Source: a virus
IMG/VR virus record: IMGVR_UViG_3300017710_000037
Span: 1 to 29,384 of that record
Reading direction: 5' to 3' (one strand)
DNA: 29,384 nt
Part shown: in pieces, positions 14,406-25,346 of the stretch
Layout: every line of letters begins with the position of its first letter
Position numbering within the stretch: the first letter of the stretch is position 1
Program-made: the position numbers and the translations under genes
The notes under the pieces: model-generated
Told to the model about the DNA's origin: nothing
Database searches by the model: none
What the model saw: only the letters and a program-made list of their open reading frames with translations

Positions 14406-17400
14406 TCATAAATCAATGCCCTGTGTGCCTGCCTGCAATTTTGCAGACAATAATCCAGTACCGGATAGTATTGACGTTGCTTCCCATTCCAATGTACCAG
14501 AGTTCTTGGCAATGTCATTAATTTTGTTCTCGTCAACGTACTCGTTGCTTGAGTTAGTGACACCTTTTATAGTGCCGTTCCAGACGCCTGCGTCTGTAAT
14601 ATCTACAATAGTGCTACCACTTGCATGTGCCTTTTGTGAGGCATATCCACGGTATGCTACTGTAATCGTATTGTTATCTGCTGTGCTATATTCAAGTACT
14701 TCACCATTAATGTAAGCAAAGCCACCTGACTTGTTAAAGTTAGCAGAACTTGTTACAGGTATTGTTGTATCAATGTTTGTAATAGCCGCAGTAGTTGTTG
14801 TACTCTTTGCTTGTTCAAGTATATCAATTAGTGCGTTTAGTTTTCCATCCTGTCTGTAAACAAATGTTCTTGAATCTGCATTAACTGTATCACCACTTGT
14901 ATTAGTTTGTATAGTAATTGTTAAGTCTTCAGCAGTATCTAGTTGTGCCAAACTGTTTCTATTATTGTCATTACCTGTGTAGTTGTATAGCTCAGGTTCA
15001 ATGAAGCTACCACCATTAACTATATCAGCTGGTGTACTTGTATCAGTAAATGCCTGTGATGTATATGTATCTGTAAATGATGCTGTATCAAATGCACTAC
15101 TTAGAATATCATTCTTATATGTGTTTGCTTTTAGAGCATTGTTTAGATAATCATTACCTTCTTGGTTAGTACTGAACTGGTTTAGTTTAATTGTTGTATC
15201 AGTTGTATATGATTCAGTAATACCTATTGGCGCATCTTCTGTAATAGTAGTTGCGTCTATAATGTTTCTTATCTTAGTATGGAAAGGTTTAACATCATTA
15301 ATGTAACCTAGTAAAGAATTAATGGTTCCTTTCTTATACTTATTAGTTGTACTATTTGCTGGTGTTGTAACTTCCAATTGAATATACGTTGTTTTATGCA
15401 CCCAGTCAACCTGTTTCTGTGTTGCTAAACAATGTCTAACTATGCAGAAGAAAAACTTATTAAAGTTATCTACATGCTGTTCAATAAAGATATCATGTCT
15501 TAGTGCATATACTAGGTAATGCCAGAATACCTGCTTGTTACCGTCCCAAGCAAGACTATCCCAACCATTTTTATCCCATGCATCTATTCTGTTACTATCA
15601 ACTAACCAGTCAGCAAATTGTATTGTACCGTTTTTCTTATGCTGTACAATCCACTGTTCACCGTTCCATTTTACAATTTCAGTTCTATCATATCCATCTG
15701 GGTCAACCATATTAACACCCACGACTCTGTGTTTAGATATATCAATATTAGCAAGATCGGTCTTCTTGTTAATTGTTATTGTAGGCTGTTCGTTTGTAAG
15801 CCTGTCAACATGGCTGTAGTCTGCGTAATCCCACATTTCTGTAAAGTCATATAAACTCGCATATCTCATCCATGTTTGATTATTTTTAAATGCTTGATAA
15901 CTGCTAGTACCACTTGTGTGTGCTTTTCTAGCATAATATATTTTCTTGTTAAACTTAACAAGTGTACCAACTGTATATGCAGTATTTGGAGCCCACGCAT
16001 CTAAGTTACTAAAGTCTACATTAATATCAATTACTTCTTTTTCTATGCCAATTGTTCTATCCCATTTGTCTGCTAAATCAGATACAAGGTTTATATTTGT
16101 TAGGTGCTTATTAATACAAGCAAGTGCTTCTTGTCTAGCCATGTTTGTATTATAAAACCAGCCTTGTCCTATCGCTCTGTCATCGCCAAATCTATTATAA
16201 ATGTGTAGGTCTCTATTAGGAAACTCTTTACCACTTGTTGCTTGGAATCCTGTTAAGTTATCAAGCACACCTCTATACCAGTATTCAGGAATAAGACCTC
16301 TGCCCTCTTGCATAACTGTCCAGCTATTGTGTGATGGCTTAGCAAGCTCTTTATTAATTTGTAATACTGATTTATGATCTGTTACATACTGCGTATTAGC
16401 CAAGAGGATTTCAATATCACTAATTGGTGCAATCCAACTAATACCATTTGCGGTAGGATCTCTAATTATTTCTGCAAGATTTTTTACAGGCATTGTTCTA
16501 TTTGGTGAAGATTTATATGAGGTTTTGTTTTTAACCCAGAAGTAATATACTTTATCATATGTATTAGTCTTAGCATTGTAATCTTCATCTTCAGTATAGT
16601 AATAAATCTTTTCACCACTGTTTCTATCAACTATGCTATATGGTTCACCAGTAGCAACATTACCAAACATTTCTACTTTGGATGGAGTGTCTGCAAATTG
16701 GACACTAGCACTTATTGCTGGTGTGTTTGTAATATCTACCTTAACAAGTGTTTGGTTAACTTGTATTGCTTCATATTCATCTGGTGGTACAGTAGACTTT
16801 GACCATTCATAAACATCAATGCTTCCACCTTCCCAAAGTTTACCATAGTAATCTCTTTTGTATTCTGCAGAGCCTTGACTATAATCATAATAAATTGCGT
16901 TTGTTAAATCCCACCAAACTTTTCCTAGTTCTGCTTCGCCCCATGCTGTACCTGTGTTAAGTAAAATAGGCTCATTTAAATCTGTACTGTGGGTGTATCC
17001 GGCGGCATCAACAAATGATCTAAAGTCAATTTGCACGTTAGCAATACCTGGTATTGCACCAAGTACAGGATCAAATACTTCCAACTCTAACTCTGTGACT
17101 CTTCCGTTTCTACTACCATCATATATAAGTCCATGTGATATTGTATCTTTACCTACTGCTCTGGACGTTACAGATCTAGCACTGTCGTATACAAACTCAG
17201 TACCATTATGTGTGTAAACATATGTACCTCTGTTTGAAGGAGTATTATTCATATGATAGTTTGTCCAAACAGTATCGCCTGATTTCCAGTTATATCTGCC
17301 ATCACCATTACCAATTGCACCAACTGTGTATTGTGGGTTGTTTGCTATTTGATCAATAGCGGCTCCAATATTACCTAAGCCCTCATCAATATCTTTGTTG

Positions 17401-20400
17401 TTTACGTTAGTCTTAAGTATGTCATCATAGTCATCAAATCTACAATTACGTAATACATAAACCTGTGGTGCATCACCACATTCCTCAATAAACATATCTA
17501 TGAAAAACTTCCTAGGCTCAGCCACTGAACCCAAGTTTGTTACTTTGTGTATACCATCTACACTTGGTTTACTTGTACTATTAACAATCATCACGTAATC
17601 ACCTATTTCTAAATTATGATCTACGTTAACGTTAACACAAGCATCATTTCCATCTTCAGTTGCTGTACCAGCACAAACTGAACATGTAGTTGTTAATGTA
17701 CCATTCTCATCAGCAACCTCGCTGTATAGTCCTAAGTTTTGTACTTGGAAAACATTCCAACCATTGAATACGCTTTGTGTTGATGTTGGTATTGAAGTTG
17801 AACCTATACCAGGAACAACCGCTGTTGGTCCTGAAGTAGTACCATCCACGTTGTCCGGATTGTCGTCTTGGACCACTTGTATTTTAAATAGTGCAGGATC
17901 ATCATCACTTATATCTCCCCACTGGCTTGAGTTAAATGTATTTGCAACCACAGTTGCTTGTGTTGCTCTAACACCTGTAGGTAATCCTGCTCTTGTATTC
18001 ATATCTCTTGCTGGGCTTATGCCACCTAAATCAATACTTGAGTTTGTACTTGTAATAAGCAATCTTTGGTTTGCATCAACTGATGCAGTCACACCTGAGA
18101 TACCTGCTTCATTAATTTTATCACGTGCATTTTGCACAGTTTGTGGATTGATAGGAACTTGTGAACCCGTCATTGTCTGGGCACGTTGGTTTGCAGGAAA
18201 TAGTGAAGTTGAAATACTGCCTGTCAAAGTAAGTGAACTTGAAGTGCTTGATGTTGATGTAGGTGTTTTTGTTAGTATTACAAAGTTACCAGATACAGCC
18301 GCACTAACATCACCAGGCTTATCTGGGTGTGCATTAATTTTAGAAACAAGTGTAGCATTATCCATATTCTGTGCTACATAAGTGTCGCTTCTACTTGGCC
18401 TGTACGTGCCAGGTGCAATGTTTAAATCATTGTTTGCTGTACCATTACCAATAACCATTGTACCATTTACATCATTACCTACATCATACCAGATAATAAT
18501 ATTTCCGTTTAGTTCCTGGCACTTAAGGTTATTATCTGCTGTGCTATCAATAATAGTAGCAACATCTGTTTTATCTAATGCAGTACCTGCTGGAAATCCT
18601 AATGTTGTATTGACTAATGGAATAGTTGCGCCATTAATAATTACATTTTCACCTGTATTATCTGCAATAACTGGATCAGTAACTGAATTTAGTTGGCATA
18701 TAAAATATGGGTTACCCTCATCTATATAGTTAATACTTTGATCACCAGTTGAATCGATTACAGTGGTTAACACAAGATTTTGTAATGTCAACGTTCTGTT
18801 ATATCCATTAGGACCAGTATCAGCAATACCTAATATACTTCCACTTGGTATTGAGTTAGCCGGTATGTCAGCATCAACATTTGCTGTAGCAACAATATTA
18901 TTAAACTGTGTTTGTGTTTCATCAAACCAAACTGGCGTACCATCAATTACTGCACTAGCGGCGTCACCATTTGCTTGGGTTACATAATTAAATACAGGCT
19001 CAATTGCTGTGCCAGTAAACGTTAGTCCTGTTGATTGTGTACTAAATCCAATTGATGCTACATCACATCTTAGTAATCTACCTTTATATCTAACCTTATC
19101 ACCACGCTTATAACTTTGCGTTCCGCTCCAAGTTTCAATGGTTGCGTATTCTGCTGTACTATCAAATACAGACTTCATATCCTGTAATGTTTTTACAATA
19201 TTGTTATCGTTTTCATCTACATCTATAACTTCACCTGCTGTCCTAAGACGTGATGGTCTATCTAAAAATGTTGCTGAGTCTTCAGTGTTAAAACGTATTG
19301 TGCTATCACCATTGACATATTCAAGCTGGCTGGTTAGTCTTACGTCTAAAATCTCAACATTGTTATCAACTAATGTTGGATTATTTGGATCGGGGCTAAG
19401 TCTAATTTCAGTTGCATTTACGTTTGTGTTATCACCATAGTAACTATGTCTGAACATCCATTCTTCGTAAATGCTTGCTGTACTTGTACCTTCATTTAAC
19501 ATTGAACTTCTGTTAAATGGTTTCATAACATTGCTTGTGCCTTTTGCTTTTATCATACCCTGATAAAACTTTGCAAAAGTTTGATCATTTATAAATGTAT
19601 CGTTAACCCAGTCCTTATTATAATTTCCTATTGTAATGTTCTGTGCTTTTCTGTATGTTGGATTTACGTTTTCAATATTATAATCGTAAAGTGTGTTAAG
19701 TGTTTCAACACTGGTATCAAAGTTTTCAACAATTTTGTTTTCAAATACAAGGTATCCAGGAGCTCTAATGTTACCGTCCCAGTCTATTGTTCTGTGTCCT
19801 TGCATTAATAATCTATGGTGTCTCTGGTTTGTTACATCATTAAATAATGTATCATTAAACTGTGTAGTGTTATCAAATTCAACTACGTGTTCAAAATCTA
19901 CTTCAGCAAACGTAACGCTTCCAAATTCTTTAGCAAGCGGAGAATTAATACTTACAATAGCAGTCTTCTCTAATCTATCAACGCTTACTTCTTTTGGATT
20001 AAGTATTTTTCCTTTTGTATCTAATGGGCTATTCATACCACCTGGTAGTGTACCAAACTCTACAAGTCTACCTGTTTGTCCAGTATAATTAATCGTATCA
20101 CCAAGAGCAAGTCTTGTTGTATTACCTACTTCATTGCCAATAGCAAATACTGCTCCGTTTGTTGCTTGAGCATTACCATTTGCCTGTGGTACAACACCGT
20201 TATAGTTTAGGTATTCATAATATCCTCTAATAAAATCGTATAGGTCCTGTACTTTCGCTACAACAGCACCATACTCAATACTACTAACTCTACTATAATC
20301 AAAATCATTATATCTTCTTACGATAGCATTTTCTACTAGTTCTAAATTAGTAAAGTTATCTGTTTTTCTAAGAGGCTCATAAAAGTAAAACTTTTGCTTA

Positions 20401-23400
20401 CCAAGTCCATATCCATCAACCTTTATACCACCTAGTTGTTTTTTCAAGTTCATCACACTTGCGTTTACAATCTTTCTTGGTGGGCCTTTATATAAAAATA
20501 CATTGTAGTCATTTGTGTCAACTTTGTATTTGCCGTTTGCTCCTGACTCAGTATAAAAATCAACGAGGTTTTCAGATGTAAAGCCGCCTACTTTTTGTAC
20601 AAGTTTAGTATCAATTGGTTCGTACACTTCACGCATACTAATGTCTTTATAGCCACGTAGTAAGTTGTTATCTAATACCTTGTTAAGACCATGTCCATGA
20701 TAAATTGCATTACCCATAATAAATTCAATATCAACTATTGCGTCCTGATCATAACCAGTGCCTTGATTTGTAATATCAAAAATAGGTACTTCTCTATATC
20801 CGTATGTTCCTTTAGTAATTGTAATACTGCTAATTGTACCTGTACTATCTACATCAATTACAGCCTCGCCTACTCTTGCTGAATCAGTTGGAGAGAATAA
20901 ATCAATTTTACTTGTTGATCCCCAACCAGTGCTTGAGCTACGAACATTAATACGTTTTACTTTTTTATGGCTGGCATTGTTATTGTATAAAATATTATTA
21001 GGTGATATAGCAGACCTTGAGTATGCGTTAATTAATTTGTTGCTACTAAAAATATTACCTTCATTAAATAATCCTGGTTGGAAAAACTCTGTCCATGCTT
21101 TTGCAGGTAATAATTTTACTATTGCATCTAGTAATGCACTTTGACCTAAAGCACTTCCTCTCCAAGCAATCTCAATAGGACCATAGTCACCAAATACAAA
21201 ATCCTGTGCTCTGTTCACAGCAGACGGTATACCAAGCACTTCGTATCTTGGTACAAGGTTTCCTGCTGTATCAACTGGGTAGTTGTTTGTCCAGTCCCAA
21301 TTATGTCTTGCATAACGTAGTTCTGATTTTGTATAGTTCACATGATCACGTGTATTACTTACGTAGCCATTTGTTAATGCTTCAATTAATGCTGTACGTT
21401 TAGCATCTGATCCACCGTTTGCAGTATCTTTCCAACTATATACATCGTCCCACCAATCTGGTTTTTTGCTTTTTCCTAGCATATGCCATGGTGTTAAATC
21501 AGGTCTATGTGTACCAAACAAGTATTGATACGCACCTTTCCAATGTCCTGGCCAGTTACCCATTGAACTGTAATTCCATGTTGTGCCGTCATTGCTTCCA
21601 GGATAGTTTGTTCCATCATAGTAGTTACTGGAATTGAAAACTTCTACACCAATCTTTGCTTGGTAATCTCTGTATAGTTGTTCTGTATAATTATCTAACT
21701 TTTCTTTTGTATACCAAGTTTCAAAATGTGGTGCCGGCAGAAATGCATTAGGACTTCTTGTATTATCCAAGTCAACTATACCTGCCCAAATTCTTTTGTC
21801 TAAGTCTAATAAACAGGCATTTACAACATCATAGTTTGATTTTGTTGGGTCATATAAATTGTTTGTGTTATTCCAAACTAGTTCTGTTCCATCATGTAAT
21901 GTGATTATATCTGTTTCAACTGTAGGTGGTGTTCCATATGCAAGCCCTAGTTTTACCATGCTTTCAGGTATATAACTATTGTTCTCTCTATCAATAAATT
22001 GTATTGTAAGAAATGCTGGCTCAGTAGTACTTACAGCGGTTGTTAAATTTTTAAGTGTAATAGTACTGCCTGCAAGAGTATAATCAACATCTTTAACAAG
22101 TAATCTTTCATAATATTCATTACTGCCATTGTTTTCTGACAAATACAAATAAGCATGATCCATTATATTAAAGTCAGTGTTTATTGATATACTTGGATAG
22201 ATTTTTGTTTGACTTGCTGTAAGATCATATCTCTGTTCTCTCTTATCTTGGAAGTAAACCATATTTGAATCAGCATATAAATCTGTTCCTTTTTTGGTTT
22301 CAGTGATTGCTTTAAGTGCATCACGTACAATGTCCCTTGTTTTCACATATCCATTTGATTTGTATAGTCTAATTACTTGAGCTCTAAATCTATCTCTAAA
22401 TCCATGAAAGTCACGTGCTTGTGCAAACAGAGCTTCTCTTGCATCAAATGCAGTATTGGCATATGTGTAATCGTGCATGATACTAATATCATCATACATA
22501 TATATTGTACCACCAGTGTTATGCAATTTAACATCTTTGTGGTAACTATTAATACCAAAACTTTGCCCTGTTAAGTTTGGTGACTTATATATAATATCGT
22601 TCCAATGGTCAAATGTTTCACTAATAGTAAATTCAAGTAATTGCTTGTTAGTTGCATTATGTTCAAGTACATCAGGTATGCTGTATACTTTTGCATCATT
22701 TGTTGCATCTACTTCTCTAAATTCTAAATCAATAATACTATTTTCTTCTACAAGGTCTGCTGGTACAACTATTGAGTCTGTATTAATTGTATACTCTTCT
22801 TGTCTAATACGCTTGCCGTCAATATATAGATCATGATATAGATAGTCATCATTATCTAAAATAACAATACGTGCCTTATTAGTAGCTGAATAACCATAGT
22901 ATAATATTCCAGCAGTATTTGGCATTACTATTGTTGTTACATTTCCACTTGATGTAACATTTGTTGTATGTGCAGTGCCAGCAAAATCGCTATAGAAATT
23001 TATATTATTTTTACTAATGTTAATAAAGTTATAAGTTTCACCTGCTTTGACTGTTAGTGTAGGCTTACCTTCTTTACGTTCATTAAAAATACCAAATGCA
23101 AAGTTTTCAGTAACAGTAAAGTCTATATTAGGACCATATGTATGTACAACAAATTCTCTTGCAGATTTAAAACTATCTGTGCCGTATGGGATAGTTTGTG
23201 CTGAAGTTGCATCAGTAACAATCTGTTGATACTTTTCTTTTGCACCACGCATTACATTGCCAGGAACATAAGCGTTCTTTACAATTCCTTTTTGCTTATA
23301 ACTGTAGTAGCCTTTAATTGTATCTGTATCTACAAGTCCACCATCAGGAGTTATTAGACTAAATGTAAATTTATCTTTATCCTGATAGTTTACAAATTCG

Positions 23401-25346
23401 TATTCTGCTCTATGGCCCATATCTTTAAGACTTACGACCATGTCAAGTTCAGGATCAATTGTTGTACCTGAACCTATCTTATATCCAAATAATTTAGATC
23501 CACCTCTTTCGCCATCAGCATCTTTCACATACCTAAATGTACTATTAGGATATTTTGTTATATCGTCTAATCTTGTGTTTTGTCTTTCATCGTCAAACAA
23601 ATAATATAACGGTGGATGATTGACACGATCCTTTGTATATCCCACCATAGTCTGTGGTGTGTCGCTAACCCACAAGTCCTGTCTAATATAACTTGACTGT
23701 AATGTTGCTGTGTCTGCTGTACTTGTTCCAAGAGCATTTCTTATAATGAATGTATCACCTACTGTAAGAGTTTTGTAAACTGGATCTGTACTTTGTGTGG
23801 CATCACGTGTGTATGATGTTGCAACATTTTCTACTATGTAGGTTGTGCCATTTTGTAGTTGACTTGCTAGACTTGCATCTCTTAATATAAAGTCTATAGG
23901 TCCTTGAAATTTCTGTACTGTGCTATCATTACTATGTTTGATAAGATGTATACCACCTTCAAATTCAATGATAGGACGCTTTGCTTGATTATCAAGAGTA
24001 GTGAAATTTTCTGCATCCATAAATGGATTCATGTCTGCCAATTTAAAAATTGTATCTCTGTGAATCCAGTGATTGGATCTACTCCATGCTGTAGCAATAG
24101 GATCATCTCTGTTAATAACAATATAATCTTTTAATGCTGTTGGTGTATACCATGTATCCCAATTTGTATTACTATCCCATGTATGTTCTAAGTAGGATTG
24201 AGCTTTTGCTATTTTATCTGGTGTTCTATTTGTTGTTACTACTTCCTGTGTAATTTCAGTTCCTGAAACTGATGCCCTAATAATATCTTTGAATATTACA
24301 TTGCCACTTGTATCAACTTCTACCCAGTATATTGAATGTTGTTCTTCTGTTGTTAATCCGGGCCAACCCGTGCCAAACCTTACTACCATACCATTCGCTA
24401 GGTAAATCTTTCTGTCATTACCAGAGTAAAACCATAATGCAGGTGCAGTATTAGTATTTGGATCTGCTAAATCTGCATTGTATGCTTGCATTATTGTAAT
24501 AGGTGAGTTACCACGTGCGTCTGCTATATTGCCTTTTTTGTAGGTAATATCCAATACATCTATACTATCCCAATATCCTTTTGTATGATTTGTGTAAGTA
24601 TTTTCATCTGTCCAAATAGGGTATGGGCGTTTATTAGTAGTACCAAAAACTGTACGTTGCTCATTGTAAAGACGTAAGTTAATTTCCTTGCCAACACCTG
24701 TTACAAGATAAATGTTGTTGCTTAAAGAACCATAACCCAGTTCTAACTTAATACGCATTCCGTCTTCTAAATCAAAACTGTTATTATCATCTACAAATGT
24801 ATGTGTTACTTTTCCGTTAATATCTGTAATAGGATCTACTGCATATGTTGCTGTGCCATTTGTATTATCACTTTCATATACAGGTAAGTTTGGAACCCAA
24901 TAGTAACTTGTAAAGTTAAAAAACTTATCTACATCAATTGGCGGCTGATATACATAACCCTGGGTAGTGTATGCCGAATTATAATTATAGTCATCGAAGT
25001 ATTGTTCAACTGCCTGGGCCACATCGTCAAATGTAATACGTGTATCACTAACGATTGTAGGAGAAAGTTGTACATTATTATTTTTTGTATCTAAGTATTT
25101 TGTTTGTTCTGTTTCAGTTCTAGACTTGCCTGACTTATCACCAACATAAGCATCAATATCTTCTAGCATACCTTTAGATACTAGTTGATCAAATGTACTA
25201 TCAAGCCACTGCTTATTAATTCTAGTTTGAAAGGCGAATGGGAGGTAATCACTACTCTTTACATTTACTGTAGGGTAGTTACCAATCTTTCTTTTGTTCT
25301 TGCTCTTTTTGGTTTTAGAGCTCTTGTAATCTTTATAATCGGCCAT
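14406..25346 (-). CDS. Giant baseplate wedge-like structural protein (gp7-position)
   Basis: This is a 3646-residue protein following gp6 with a one-base TAATG overlap. T4 gp7, the wedge protein in this position, is about 1030 residues. It opens with a Lys-rich tail (eight Lys in the first 20 residues), then DYLPFAFQTRINKQWLDSTFDQLVSKG, a start I associate with the large gp7-like proteins of T4-like marine phages. Visible modules: a degenerate cupredoxin/YHYH-like segment at about 766-818 (VKAGETYNF to YYGYSA); an SxG-rich aromatic segment W2073 to about 2097; three Flagellin_IN-like units at about 2230-2440; a Ser/Thr run at 2359-2381; a Cys group C2555, C2558, C2570; and a second W-Y-G-V-Y module at 3118-3147. 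It is most likely a scaffold of the wedge with inserted surface domains. The gp7 link rests on position and the N-terminus. Confidence 0.8.
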   Translation of the reverse strand: MADYKDYKSSKTKKSKNKRKIGNYPTVNVKSSDYLPFAFQTRINKQWLDSTFDQLVSKGMLEDIDAYVGDKSGKSRTETEQTKYLDTKNNNVQLSPTIVSDTRITFDDVAQAVEQYFDDYNYNSAYTTQGYVYQPPIDVDKFFNFTSYYWVPNLPVYESDNTNGTATYAVDPITDINGKVTHTFVDDNNSFDLEDGMRIKLELGYGSLSNNIYLVTGVGKEINLRLYNEQRTVFGTTNKRPYPIWTDENTYTNHTKGYWDSIDVLDITYKKGNIADARGNSPITIMQAYNADLADPNTNTAPALWFYSGNDRKIYLANGMVVRFGTGWPGLTTEEQHSIYWVEVDTSGNVIFKDIIRASVSGTEITQEVVTTNRTPDKIAKAQSYLEHTWDSNTNWDTWYTPTALKDYIVINRDDPIATAWSRSNHWIHRDTIFKLADMNPFMDAENFTTLDNQAKRPIIEFEGGIHLIKHSNDSTVQKFQGPIDFILRDASLASQLQNGTTYIVENVATSYTRDATQSTDPVYKTLTVGDTFIIRNALGTSTADTATLQSSYIRQDLWVSDTPQTMVGYTKDRVNHPPLYYLFDDERQNTRLDDITKYPNSTFRYVKDADGERGGSKLFGYKIGSGTTIDPELDMVVSLKDMGHRAEYEFVNYQDKDKFTFSLITPDGGLVDTDTIKGYYSYKQKGIVKNAYVPGNVMRGAKEKYQQIVTDATSAQTIPYGTDSFKSAREFVVHTYGPNIDFTVTENFAFGIFNERKEGKPTLTVKAGETYNFINISKNNINFYSDFAGTAHTTNVTSSGNVTTIVMPNTAGILYYGYSATNKARIVILDNDDYLYHDLYIDGKRIRQEEYTINTDSIVVPADLVEENSIIDLEFREVDATNDAKVYSIPDVLEHNATNKQLLEFTISETFDHWNDIIYKSPNLTGQSFGINSYHKDVKLHNTGGTIYMYDDISIMHDYTYANTAFDAREALFAQARDFHGFRDRFRAQVIRLYKSNGYVKTRDIVRDALKAITETKKGTDLYADSNMVYFQDKREQRYDLTASQTKIYPSISINTDFNIMDHAYLYLSENNGSNEYYERLLVKDVDYTLAGSTITLKNLTTAVSTTEPAFLTIQFIDRENNSYIPESMVKLGLAYGTPPTVETDIITLHDGTELVWNNTNNLYDPTKSNYDVVNACLLDLDKRIWAGIVDLDNTRSPNAFLPAPHFETWYTKEKLDNYTEQLYRDYQAKIGVEVFNSSNYYDGTNYPGSNDGTTWNYSSMGNWPGHWKGAYQYLFGTHRPDLTPWHMLGKSKKPDWWDDVYSWKDTANGGSDAKRTALIEALTNGYVSNTRDHVNYTKSELRYARHNWDWTNNYPVDTAGNLVPRYEVLGIPSAVNRAQDFVFGDYGPIEIAWRGSALGQSALLDAIVKLLPAKAWTEFFQPGLFNEGNIFSSNKLINAYSRSAISPNNILYNNNASHKKVKRINVRSSSTGWGSTSKIDLFSPTDSARVGEAVIDVDSTGTISSITITKGTYGYREVPIFDITNQGTGYDQDAIVDIEFIMGNAIYHGHGLNKVLDNNLLRGYKDISMREVYEPIDTKLVQKVGGFTSENLVDFYTESGANGKYKVDTNDYNVFLYKGPPRKIVNASVMNLKKQLGGIKVDGYGLGKQKFYFYEPLRKTDNFTNLELVENAIVRRYNDFDYSRVSSIEYGAVVAKVQDLYDFIRGYYEYLNYNGVVPQANGNAQATNGAVFAIGNEVGNTTRLALGDTINYTGQTGRLVEFGTLPGGMNSPLDTKGKILNPKEVSVDRLEKTAIVSINSPLAKEFGSVTFAEVDFEHVVEFDNTTQFNDTLFNDVTNQRHHRLLMQGHRTIDWDGNIRAPGYLVFENKIVENFDTSVETLNTLYDYNIENVNPTYRKAQNITIGNYNKDWVNDTFINDQTFAKFYQGMIKAKGTSNVMKPFNRSSMLNEGTSTASIYEEWMFRHSYYGDNTNVNATEIRLSPDPNNPTLVDNNVEILDVRLTSQLEYVNGDSTIRFNTEDSATFLDRPSRLRTAGEVIDVDENDNNIVKTLQDMKSVFDSTAEYATIETWSGTQSYKRGDKVRYKGRLLRCDVASIGFSTQSTGLTFTGTAIEPVFNYVTQANGDAASAVIDGTPVWFDETQTQFNNIVATANVDADIPANSIPSGSILGIADTGPNGYNRTLTLQNLVLTTVIDSTGDQSINYIDEGNPYFICQLNSVTDPVIADNTGENVIINGATIPLVNTTLGFPAGTALDKTDVATIIDSTADNNLKCQELNGNIIIWYDVGNDVNGTMVIGNGTANNDLNIAPGTYRPSRSDTYVAQNMDNATLVSKINAHPDKPGDVSAAVSGNFVILTKTPTSTSSTSSSLTLTGSISTSLFPANQRAQTMTGSQVPINPQTVQNARDKINEAGISGVTASVDANQRLLITSTNSSIDLGGISPARDMNTRAGLPTGVRATQATVVANTFNSSQWGDISDDDPALFKIQVVQDDNPDNVDGTTSGPTAVVPGIGSTSIPTSTQSVFNGWNVFQVQNLGLYSEVADENGTLTTTCSVCAGTATEDGNDACVNVNVDHNLEIGDYVMIVNSTSKPSVDGIHKVTNLGSVAEPRKFFIDMFIEECGDAPQVYVLRNCRFDDYDDILKTNVNNKDIDEGLGNIGAAIDQIANNPQYTVGAIGNGDGRYNWKSGDTVWTNYHMNNTPSNRGTYVYTHNGTEFVYDSARSVTSRAVGKDTISHGLIYDGSRNGRVTELELEVFDPVLGAIPGIANVQIDFRSFVDAAGYTHSTDLNEPILLNTGTAWGEAELGKVWWDLTNAIYYDYSQGSAEYKRDYYGKLWEGGSIDVYEWSKSTVPPDEYEAIQVNQTLVKVDITNTPAISASVQFADTPSKVEMFGNVATGEPYSIVDRNSGEKIYYYTEDEDYNAKTNTYDKVYYFWVKNKTSYKSSPNRTMPVKNLAEIIRDPTANGISWIAPISDIEILLANTQYVTDHKSVLQINKELAKPSHNSWTVMQEGRGLIPEYWYRGVLDNLTGFQATSGKEFPNRDLHIYNRFGDDRAIGQGWFYNTNMARQEALACINKHLTNINLVSDLADKWDRTIGIEKEVIDINVDFSNLDAWAPNTAYTVGTLVKFNKKIYYARKAHTSGTSSYQAFKNNQTWMRYASLYDFTEMWDYADYSHVDRLTNEQPTITINKKTDLANIDISKHRVVGVNMVDPDGYDRTEIVKWNGEQWIVQHKKNGTIQFADWLVDSNRIDAWDKNGWDSLAWDGNKQVFWHYLVYALRHDIFIEQHVDNFNKFFFCIVRHCLATQKQVDWVHKTTYIQLEVTTPANSTTNKYKKGTINSLLGYINDVKPFHTKIRNIIDATTITEDAPIGITESYTTDTTIKLNQFSTNQEGNDYLNNALKANTYKNDILSSAFDTASFTDTYTSQAFTDTSTPADIVNGGSFIEPELYNYTGNDNNRNSLAQLDTAEDLTITIQTNTSGDTVNADSRTFVYRQDGKLNALIDILEQAKSTTTTAAITNIDTTIPVTSSANFNKSGGFAYINGEVLEYSTADNNTITVAYRGYASQKAHASGSTIVDITDAGVWNGTIKGVTNSSNEYVDENKINDIAKNSGTLEWEATSILSGTGLLSAKLQAGTQGIDL

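Noticed and set aside
17764-18381. 205-codon plus-strand open frame opposite the giant gene (and many shorter ones from 14416 to 24134)
   Set aside because: They are antisense to a long, clearly coding frame, have Ser/Val/Leu-rich low-information translations, no ribosome sites and no recognisable motifs.
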